A DNA stretch of 50,125 bases from Cytophagales bacterium (GTDB lineage: Bacteria; Bacteroidota; Bacteroidia; Cytophagales; Cyclobacteriaceae). Where the stretch lies: the NCBI GenBank assembly GCA_020402945.1, contig JADBYQ010000045.1, positions 1 through 50,125 on the forward strand, read 5' to 3'. Every line of letters begins with the position of its first letter. Position 1 is the first letter of the stretch. Of the stretch, positions 24,738 to 31,389 are shown piece after piece. The notes beneath the pieces were generated by a model. The model was not told where the DNA came from. It searched no databases and saw only the letters and a list, made by a program, of their open reading frames with translations. A program made the translations under genes and the position numbers.

Positions 24738-25589
24738 TTAGTTGTGCCTTGGATTAATGATTAATAAGTTACAGGGCAGGTTAGCAAAGATGTATTCCAA
24801 ATCGTGAGGGAATACCCGATCGAAAAGTGAAAATCTTCTGGCGGGTGCACCTACAATCAACAACTCTGCTTTTTTGCGTTCAGCAAATCGCGCTAATTCA
24901 TACCCGGATTTTCCCGAGAGCATTTTGATATTGACCTTTAGGTTTTCCCGAGGGATGCGAGCCAGTATTTTTTCCACTTCATCTATTTCTTCGCGCACCA
25001 TCCCCTGCATGCTTTCATGGTATTCGTCTTCGGTACATTGCTCGTTGGCGGAAAGAGCGAGGCCTAATAATTTCAGTTCGCGAGCGATATGTACCCATTG
25101 CGCATTTTCCATTTTGCCCAAGTAACAACCGGCCTTGATTGCATCTTCAATGTATGGACTGTCCTCAGCATTGACAACGATATTATTGACAGATTCCGCT
25201 TGTTCGTTGGGGTTTTGAATCATCAGAATAGAACAATTTGCTTTTCGCATGATCTTGCGCGCTACCGTGCCAATGTAGTTTTGGAGCAAATTCTCTTTTT
25301 TCAGTGCCCCGGCTACCAGCAAATCAATGTTCTCGGTGCTACATACTTGTAAAATTTCTTTAACGGGATCACCTTCCTTCCAAAGGACAATAGGATTAAG
25401 ATCACCCGCATCGACAGATTGAATAAGCTCGCTCATTTTTGATTCTTCTTCCGATCCATGAGTGCCCACGTGAACTAAAATTAACTGTGCCCTAAATAAA
25501 TTGGCTAATCTGGAAGCTTCTTTCAAAAGTGCCCGTGAAGTGGGAGAGAAGCCAATGGCTAATGCTATTTTTTTAAAGTAACCGGTCAT
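24738..25589 (-). CDS. Universal stress protein, two tandem domains
   Basis: 283 residues made of two Usp-like halves (about 1-130 and 131-283). The first starts KKIALAIGFSPTSRALLKEASRLA and has the nucleotide region LLVAGALKKENLLQNYIGTVARKIMRKANCSILMI; the second has ELLIVGAPARRFSLFDRVFPHDLEYIFANLPCNLLII. The ATP-binding G-x2-G-x9-G-S signature is only partial. It is cytoplasmic and the first gene of a unit with the antiporter, a pairing known in several lineages. Confidence 0.88.
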   Translation of the reverse strand: MTGYFKKIALAIGFSPTSRALLKEASRLANLFRAQLILVHVGTHGSEEESKMSELIQSVDAGDLNPIVLWKEGDPVKEILQVCSTENIDLLVAGALKKENLLQNYIGTVARKIMRKANCSILMIQNPNEQAESVNNIVVNAEDSPYIEDAIKAGCYLGKMENAQWVHIARELKLLGLALSANEQCTEDEYHESMQGMVREEIDEVEKILARIPRENLKVNIKMLSGKSGYELARFAERKKAELLIVGAPARRFSLFDRVFPHDLEYIFANLPCNLLIINPRHN

Positions 25590-25944
25590 GGTTCGTCAAG
25601 TTAATAAAAGAAGTAACAAACATACCCTTTCAATCCTTATTTTTGGACTGGCCGCACAGAGCCGTGAAGTGGGCGTTATGAACGCATAGATTTTAAAGGA
25701 TTATTTGCATCTCAATTGGCATAGCCTATCATTGCTATCGAAGAATATTTTCAATGTTCTCGCTAGCCGCTGAAACAAGCAGCCAAAAAAGTAATTAAAA
25801 CAATATGATCCGAATACAAATTGTGTTGTGTGAATAATACTAATTTTCGCCTTACTGGCCGGCTTGGTTAGTTTTTTCCAAAAGAATGATCCAATAGATC
25901 GTTTTAGTAACTCACCTATAGACTAATTTATATCTTTGCGCCTT
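25590..25944. promoter_or_regulatory. 355-bp divergent intergenic region with glyS -7 box
   Basis: It separates a minus-strand Usp gene from plus-strand glyS. The only clear element is TATCTTTG (25931-25938), an exact -7 box ending six bases before the glyS ATG, implying a leaderless or nearly leaderless mRNA. I see no riboswitch-like structure, tRNA or small ORF with support in the rest. Confidence 0.5.
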
Positions 25945-27507
25945 ATGGCAAATCAAGAAGACAATCTTTTAAAGAACATCATCTCTCATTCTAAGGAGTA
26001 TGGGTTTATTTTTCCCTCCAGTGAAATCTATGACGGCCTCAGCGCGGTCTATGACTATGGACAAAATGGCGCAGAGCTAAAGAACAACATCAAAGAATAT
26101 TGGTGGAAGTTTATGACCATGATGCATGACAATATTGTCGGCATCGACTCAGCTATTTTCATGCACCCTACTATCTGGAAGGCCAGCGGCCATGTGGATG
26201 CCTTCAATGACCCGATGGTCGATAATAAGGATTCCAAAAAACGATATCGAGCTGATGTATTGGCAGAAGATGCAATTGCAAAAATTCAGGATAAAATTGA
26301 TAAGGAAGTAGAGAAAGCAGCAAAACGTTTCGAGAACTTTGATAAGGCAATGTTTCTGGCTACCAATGGGCGTGTGGTGGAGTATCAGAAGAAGATAGAC
26401 GAGGCAAATGCGCGATTGAAAGATTCCATGAATAGCTCTAATATGGAAGCGCTGAAGCAATTGATCATTGATTTGGAGGTGGCAGATCCTATATCGGGCA
26501 CAAAAAACTGGACAGACGTGCGCCAGTTTAATTTAATGTTCTCTACCGAAATGGGCTCAGTAGCCGAAGACACCAATAAAATCTACCTCCGCCCTGAAAC
26601 GGCACAAGGCATTTTTGTTAATTTCTTGAATGTGCAGAAGACGAGCCGATTAAAAATACCTTTTGGAATTGCTCAGATAGGAAAAGCATTTCGTAATGAA
26701 ATTGTCGCTCGTCAATTCATCTTCCGCATGCGCGAGTTTGAGCAAATGGAGATGCAATTTTTTGTGAAGCCGGGGGAGGAGATGAAGTGGTACGAATTCT
26801 GGAAAGAAAAACGAATGCGTTGGCACCAAACACTTGGGCTCGGTTCTGAAAACTATCGCTTCCACGATCACTTGAATCTGGCTCACTATGCCAACGCGGC
26901 CTGCGATATTCAGTTTAATTTCCCCATGGGATTCAAAGAGTTGGAAGGCATTCATAGCCGTACTGATTTTGACTTGAAGAGTCACGAGAAATTTTCAGGC
27001 AAGAAGCTGCAATATTTCGATGCCGAAGACAATCAAAACTATATTCCTTATGTAGTAGAAACCTCTGTCGGATTAGACCGAATGTTTTTGTCTATCCTAT
27101 CAAAGGCCTATACCGAAGAAAAGTTACCTGCCCGTCCGGCAGGCGGGGAAGATGGATCTGATCGTGTCGTGCTGCGAATACCGCCAGCTTTAGCTCCACA
27201 CAAAGTGGCTATTCTTCCTTTGATGAAAAAGGACGGATTAGCAGAGAAAGCAGAAGCCATTTTTAATGACCTGAAGTTTGACTTCCGTTGCTTCTATGAA
27301 GACAAAGACAATATTGGAAAACGCTACCGCAGAATGGATGCCATTGGTACTCCCTATTGCATTACCATCGATCATCAAACACTGCAAGATGATACCGTGA
27401 CCATTCGCGATAGGGATACAATGAAGCAGGAGCGAACATCAATTTCAAACTTAAAATCTAAGATTCGAGATTCAGTTTCAATAGCCACTCTTCTAAAACA
27501 AATCTAA
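25945..27507 (+). CDS. glyS: Glycine--tRNA ligase (dimeric class II type)
   Basis: 520 residues from the ATG at 25945; a TTG nine bases upstream lies inside the -7 box and is rejected. It charges tRNA-Gly. Class II features include the motif-2 region RNEIVARQFIFRMREFEQMEMQFF and the motif-3 block YVVETSVGLDRMFLSIL, with the family blocks VYDYGQNGAELKNN, TDVRQFNLMF and YLRPETAQGIFVNF. The C-terminal anticodon-binding domain begins at PPALAPHKVAILP. It is the archaeal/eukaryal-like single-chain form. An oddity is a GC-rich palindromic insert (27127-27148) encoding LPARPAGG ahead of the anticodon domain, about residues 394-402. The scramblase-like gene follows with no gap. Confidence 0.96.
   Translation: MANQEDNLLKNIISHSKEYGFIFPSSEIYDGLSAVYDYGQNGAELKNNIKEYWWKFMTMMHDNIVGIDSAIFMHPTIWKASGHVDAFNDPMVDNKDSKKRYRADVLAEDAIAKIQDKIDKEVEKAAKRFENFDKAMFLATNGRVVEYQKKIDEANARLKDSMNSSNMEALKQLIIDLEVADPISGTKNWTDVRQFNLMFSTEMGSVAEDTNKIYLRPETAQGIFVNFLNVQKTSRLKIPFGIAQIGKAFRNEIVARQFIFRMREFEQMEMQFFVKPGEEMKWYEFWKEKRMRWHQTLGLGSENYRFHDHLNLAHYANAACDIQFNFPMGFKELEGIHSRTDFDLKSHEKFSGKKLQYFDAEDNQNYIPYVVETSVGLDRMFLSILSKAYTEEKLPARPAGGEDGSDRVVLRIPPALAPHKVAILPLMKKDGLAEKAEAIFNDLKFDFRCFYEDKDNIGKRYRRMDAIGTPYCITIDHQTLQDDTVTIRDRDTMKQERTSISNLKSKIRDSVSIATLLKQI
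27127..27148. repeat. GC-rich palindromic element inside glyS
   Basis: CCTGCC (27127-27132) pairs with GGCAGG (27138-27143), and CCCG (27131-27134) can pair with CGGG (27144-27147). This block is far richer in G+C than its surroundings and is in frame, encoding Pro-Ala-Arg-Pro-Ala-Gly-Gly. Confidence 0.6.
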
Positions 27508-27508
27508 T

Positions 27509-28099
27509 ATGCACCCTTCTATTAATAAAAACCTCTTTTTCGTAAAGGAGCATGTTAAAATTTTCAAGGCTGCCAATAGCTTCGATATCATCGATCCGGA
27601 CTCAAAACAAGTTGTATTACAATGTCGAGAGGAGGGGCTTGGTTTTTTTACCAAGATGTTTCGTTTCACTGATTACAAGCGGATGACCCCCTTCAACATG
27701 GAGATCAAGACCCCAGAAGGCCAGAAGATACTGACGGTTCGCAGGGGCGTCTCGATCTTTCTGTCCAACGTTGAGGTGTTGGATGAACGAGATAGTGTTA
27801 TAGGGAAATTCAAGCAAAAGTTCTTTTCCATCGGAGGGAGATTTCAAGTGTTGGATGCCAGTGAACGCCCTCTTTGTATGTTGAAGGGAAAATGGACGAG
27901 TTGGGACTTTAAGTTTGTTTCTAACGATGGAAAAGAGTTCGCAACAGTCACAAAAAAGTGGAGCGGCTTAGGAAGAGAACTTTTCACTTCGGCAGATAAT
28001 TACATTTTACAAATCAGTTCAGAAGTACCGGCAGATCATCCTTTGAGGATGTTGATCTTGTCAGCCGTGATGTGTATTGATTTGGTGTTGAAGGAGTAA
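27509..28099 (+). CDS. LURP-one/scramblase-like protein
   Basis: 196 residues, starting one base after the glyS stop. The sequence is a series of short beta strands with repeated patterns (VKIFKAANSFDIIDPDSKQVVLQC..., VEVLDERDSVIGKFKQKFFSIGGRFQVLDASERPLCMLKGKW...), ending in a hydrophobic helix (MLILSAVMCIDLVL). This matches the phospholipid scramblase / LURP-one-related (YxjI) fold. The Phe/Lys-rich central segment (GFFTKMFRFTDYKRMTPF) is typical. Role in bacteria is unknown; predicted cytoplasmic or membrane-associated through its C-terminal helix. Close linkage to glyS looks positional. Confidence 0.75.
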   Translation: MHPSINKNLFFVKEHVKIFKAANSFDIIDPDSKQVVLQCREEGLGFFTKMFRFTDYKRMTPFNMEIKTPEGQKILTVRRGVSIFLSNVEVLDERDSVIGKFKQKFFSIGGRFQVLDASERPLCMLKGKWTSWDFKFVSNDGKEFATVTKKWSGLGRELFTSADNYILQISSEVPADHPLRMLILSAVMCIDLVLKE

Positions 28100-28120
28100 T
28101 ACTCGATTTTAGTATCTTTG
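28087..28120 (+). promoter_or_regulatory. Promoter of the toxin-antitoxin/dgt unit
   Basis: GTTG (28087-28090), 22-bp spacer, and an exact -7 box TATCTTTG (28113-28120), four bases before the antitoxin ATG. The -33 part lies in the end of the scramblase-like gene. The mRNA would be leaderless. Confidence 0.55.
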
Positions 28121-28124
28121 AGTT

Positions 28125-28361
28125 ATGGAAACATTGGTTTTAAAGTTCAAGAGCAAGAAGAATTATAGGTTGATAAAAGAACTTGCATCGCGGTTAGAGG
28201 GTAAACCGGATGACACTGTGAAAGAGCTAAAAGCAAAGGAGTTGCCAAAAGGTAAGTTCAAATCTGAGAAGGAATTCAGAGCCTTGGGCGGGATAGCAAA
28301 AGGGCAACTAATAAGTAAGGAGCATTTAAGAAGCCTTTCATGGAAGAAGAGGGATTGGTAG
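28125..28361 (+). CDS. Antitoxin (VapB-like), partner of the PIN toxin
   Basis: 78 residues. Short and basic (LKFKSKKNYRLIKELASRLEG), followed by a charged helix and an extended Lys-rich tail (GKFKSEKEFRALGGIAKGQLISKEHLRS) that could wrap the toxin. It has no recognised DNA-binding motif, so the family assignment rests on its place: it overlaps the PIN-domain gene by 22 bp. Antitoxins in such pairs bind and inhibit the toxin and often repress their own operon. Alternative: an unrelated small protein. Confidence 0.65.
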   Translation: METLVLKFKSKKNYRLIKELASRLEGKPDDTVKELKAKELPKGKFKSEKEFRALGGIAKGQLISKEHLRSLSWKKRDW

Positions 28362-28729
28362 TTTGTGATTCGGATGTTCTCATTGAATTTTTAGATCGTA
28401 AAAACAAAGCGGTTGAAGATCGACTCGTTCAGATTGGAATGAACCAGCTTTGCATAAGCTCTATCACCTTTTCAGAAGTTGTGGTTGGATCAGTAGACAA
28501 GATTCATCGAAAAAAGCTAATTAAAGGCTTAAGCCTATTTATTCTTATTGAAATTGACTCTGCAATTGACGAAATCCATCGGAGTCTAGTAAGTCGATAC
28601 TCATTGAGTCATCGACTAGGTATACAAGATGCAATTGTTGCAGCATCTGCCCTGAAGGAAAGTTACTCGCTGTATACGCTCAATAAGAAAGATTTCAAAT
28701 TCATTGAAGGCTTGAAGTTACTGAAATGA
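28340..28729 (+). CDS. vapC: PIN-domain ribonuclease toxin (VapC-like)
   Basis: 129 residues. The acidic PIN active site is complete: Asp10 (VVCDSDVLIEFLD), Glu46 (FSEVVVG), Asp97 (RLGIQDAIVAASA) and Asp118 (LNKKDF). Such toxins cleave tRNA or rRNA in a Mg-dependent way when freed from the antitoxin. The start lies inside the antitoxin gene (22-bp overlap) and the stop overlaps the dgt start by 4 bp (ATGA), so all three are translationally coupled. Confidence 0.88.
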   Translation: MEEEGLVVCDSDVLIEFLDRKNKAVEDRLVQIGMNQLCISSITFSEVVVGSVDKIHRKKLIKGLSLFILIEIDSAIDEIHRSLVSRYSLSHRLGIQDAIVAASALKESYSLYTLNKKDFKFIEGLKLLK

Positions 28730-30048
28730 TCTGGTCTCAACTTCTCTCTCCACAGCGACTTGATCAAAAGCCCGGTGTAAACGAGCCTTCGCGGAGTGCG
28801 TTTGAGCAGGACTATGATCGCATCATTTTTAGTCATCCGTTCAGACGTCTACAAGACAAAACGCAAGTTCATCCATTGCCTGAACATGACTTTGTACACA
28901 CTCGACTTACACATAGTCTTGAAGTCTCCAGTGTTGGTCGTTCGTTAGGCAAACGTGTGGGAGAGATAATTTTACAACGACATCCCCAATTGCAATCTGA
29001 TTTTTCTCTTTTTGATTTCGGAGCGATCGTAGCGGGCGCTTCGTTGGCGCATGATTTAGGAAATCCACCGTTTGGCCATGCGGGCGAGGATGCGCTTTCT
29101 GATTTTTTCCTCCATCACCCAAATGGCTATCAGTTCAAGGAGCAAGTAAGTGAGGCAGAGTGGAATGACTTGATCAAATTTGAAGGCAATGCACAGGGCT
29201 TTCGTTTATTGAATAAGAAGCAATACGGATTAAAATTGACAACGGCCACTTTGGGGGCATTTACAAAGTACCCTTGCCCAGCTTTTTTCCCATCACGGAA
29301 CAAATCACGAAAGAGTCAAAAGAAATTCGGCTTCTTTCAATCTGAAGAAGACTATTTCAGCAGGGCAGCAGATCAGTTAGGATTACTACCTGCAGGCAAA
29401 GCCGCTTGGTGTCGTCACCCGCTTGCATTTTTGGTAGAAGCAGCCGATGATATTTGCTATAATATTATTGACTTAGAGGACGGTTGCCGGATGGGGTTAG
29501 TCGATTTTGATGAAACGGTGGACATGATGGCTTCACTACTAGGAAGTCAATTCAACCAAGAAAAATTAAAGAAGCATATCAGTTTGAATGAAAAACTAGG
29601 AGTATTGCGAGCGTTGGCCATCGGTAAGCTGGTTGACGAATGCACTGAAATTTTCCTGACAGAAGAGCACGCGATTTTGGATGGCAAATTTGATAAGGCG
29701 TTGACAGATGTCTGCCCCTCTAAAACATCGTTAGATTCAATAGGCAATGTTTCTGTCGAAAAAATTTATCGCTCCCGGCATGTGATTCAGATTGAGGCAT
29801 CCGGCCATGAAGTCTTGCCCGGGTTATTGAACGAATTTGTCATCGCTGGTTTTCATTTGGCAAACAAAAATGAATCAAGAAAATATGCCAATCTAGCCCT
29901 ACTACTGCCCGAAGAAGTCCGATATAGCATCGAACAAAACCCAAATGACACTTATGGTGTTTTAAGAAATGTAATTGATTTCGTTTCAGGACTTACCGAC
30001 CGCCACGCGCTTTCGCTTTTTCGAACGATCAAGGGCTTTTCCAATTAA
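28726..30048 (+). CDS. dgt: Deoxyguanosinetriphosphate triphosphohydrolase (dGTPase)
   Basis: 440 residues. It hydrolyses dGTP (or other dNTPs) to the deoxynucleoside and tripolyphosphate. HD-domain motifs are visible: RRLQDKTQVHPLPEHDFVHTRLTHSLEV (first His), SLAHDLGNPPFGHAGE (the HD pair) and EAADDICYNIIDLEDG further on. The start ATG overlaps the PIN toxin stop (ATGA), so expression is coupled to the toxin-antitoxin module. dNTP triphosphohydrolases can act in antiphage defence by depleting dNTPs, but most are housekeeping. Confidence 0.93.
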   Translation: MIWSQLLSPQRLDQKPGVNEPSRSAFEQDYDRIIFSHPFRRLQDKTQVHPLPEHDFVHTRLTHSLEVSSVGRSLGKRVGEIILQRHPQLQSDFSLFDFGAIVAGASLAHDLGNPPFGHAGEDALSDFFLHHPNGYQFKEQVSEAEWNDLIKFEGNAQGFRLLNKKQYGLKLTTATLGAFTKYPCPAFFPSRNKSRKSQKKFGFFQSEEDYFSRAADQLGLLPAGKAAWCRHPLAFLVEAADDICYNIIDLEDGCRMGLVDFDETVDMMASLLGSQFNQEKLKKHISLNEKLGVLRALAIGKLVDECTEIFLTEEHAILDGKFDKALTDVCPSKTSLDSIGNVSVEKIYRSRHVIQIEASGHEVLPGLLNEFVIAGFHLANKNESRKYANLALLLPEEVRYSIEQNPNDTYGVLRNVIDFVSGLTDRHALSLFRTIKGFSN

Positions 30049-30074
30049 ATAGAATTTTGCAATTTTAACGACTG

Positions 30075-31343
30075 ATGGAAACTTACGGACGAATTCTACT
30101 CTATGCGATGCCCTCCTTTTTGGTGTTGGTGTTGTTTGAAAAGTGGTGGGGCTGGCGCAAAGGCAAAGATACGGTCCGCACCAACGACATGCTTTCGAGC
30201 CTTAGTTCAGGCATGACTAACGTGACGAAAGATGTTTTGGGATTGAGCGTGGTTGTTATTTCATACGGTTGGCTATTGGATAAAGTAGCGGTTGTACATG
30301 TCCCCTCGGGTTGGATCACCTATGCGGTTGCTTTCATTGCCTTAGATTTTGCCGGCTACTGGGTTCACCGCATTGCCCATGAGTATAATCTGTTTTGGAA
30401 TAATCACATCGTGCATCACAGCAGTGAAGAATTTAATCTGGCGTGTGCCTTACGCCAAAGCATTTCATCTATTCTAAAAATATTTGCCATTTTCTTGTTA
30501 CCGGCTGCTTTTTTGGGAGTTCCGCAAGAAGTAATAGCGATCGTAGCACCACTTCATTTGTTTGCTCAATTCTGGTATCACACGCAGCACATTGGACGAA
30601 TGGGCTTTTTAGAAAAAATCATTGTGACCCCTTCGCACCATCGCGTGCATCATGCTATCAACACTGAATATTTGGATAAAAATTACGGGCAGATTTTTAT
30701 CTTTTGGGATAAGTTGTTTGGAACCTATCAGGAAGAAATGCCGACTGTGCCAGCAGTGTATGGAGTTACTCGCCCCGTTCAAACATGGAATCCGATCAAG
30801 ATAAACTTCATGCACTTATGGCTATTGATCAAAGACGCGTGGAGAGCTGAGCGCCTTGAGGACAAATTTAAAATATGGTTTATGCCATTGGGTTGGCGAC
30901 CAGCTGATGTAGCAAAAAAATACCCGGTTGAAAAAATCAAAGACGTGTATCATTTTCAAAAATATGACCCTGCTAATGTAAAGGGATTGATGGCTTGGAG
31001 CTGGATGCAAATGCTCGTGTTGTTACTATTTCTGAGTTATCTGTTTGGCAACATTGCCAAAATTGGCAACCCTAATATGTTCATCTATGGTGCGTTTATT
31101 TTTCTAACGGTTTATGCACTCACGGATTTGATGGACAAAAATTTTTCGGCTATTTTTTGGGAAGGCATTCGAGTTGTGTTGGGTATTTATATCATCTTTC
31201 AGCAAGGAGATTGGTTTGGGGCGAGTCGGTTTTTTGAATTCATAGTGCCCGTTTTAATTTTCTACTTCGCGTTGTCATTCAGTGCCACCGTTTTCTTCGC
31301 GCTACAGCAACGGGGCAAAGCAGATCGACTTTCAATCGCCTGA
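30075..31343 (+). CDS. Sterol desaturase / fatty acid hydroxylase family protein
   Basis: 422 residues with several transmembrane segments. The di-iron histidine clusters are intact: HRIAHE, HIVHHSSE, HTQHIG and HHRVHHAINTEYLDKNYG, with an NYGQIFIFWDKLFGTY end typical of the family. The C-terminal 130 residues add four hydrophobic segments (MLVLLLFLSYLFGNI onward), a known extension in bacterial members. It would insert a hydroxyl or double bond in a membrane lipid (for example carotenoid or fatty acyl). Substrate unknown. It lies 26 bp downstream of dgt. Confidence 0.9.
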   Translation: METYGRILLYAMPSFLVLVLFEKWWGWRKGKDTVRTNDMLSSLSSGMTNVTKDVLGLSVVVISYGWLLDKVAVVHVPSGWITYAVAFIALDFAGYWVHRIAHEYNLFWNNHIVHHSSEEFNLACALRQSISSILKIFAIFLLPAAFLGVPQEVIAIVAPLHLFAQFWYHTQHIGRMGFLEKIIVTPSHHRVHHAINTEYLDKNYGQIFIFWDKLFGTYQEEMPTVPAVYGVTRPVQTWNPIKINFMHLWLLIKDAWRAERLEDKFKIWFMPLGWRPADVAKKYPVEKIKDVYHFQKYDPANVKGLMAWSWMQMLVLLLFLSYLFGNIAKIGNPNMFIYGAFIFLTVYALTDLMDKNFSAIFWEGIRVVLGIYIIFQQGDWFGASRFFEFIVPVLIFYFALSFSATVFFALQQRGKADRLSIA

Positions 31344-31374
31344 AAATTCCAGTTTCTTAGACCGTAAAATTCCT

Positions 31375-31382
31375 TAGATTTG
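31375..31382 (+). promoter_or_regulatory. -7 box for the MMPL transporter gene
   Basis: TAGATTTG matches TAnnTTTG exactly and ends seven bases before the ATG at 31390. A weak -33 candidate (TTTC at 31353) lies 18 bp upstream. A leaderless mRNA is implied. Confidence 0.5.
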
Positions 31383-31389
31383 GTCGTAT

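Noticed and set aside
25936-25944. TTG start for glyS nine bases upstream of the ATG
   Set aside because: It lies inside the -7 box TATCTTTG; the ATG at 25945 gives the usual MANQEDNL start.
25590-25944. T-box or other riboswitch upstream of glyS
   Set aside because: The -7 box is six bases before the ATG, leaving no leader in which a riboswitch could act.
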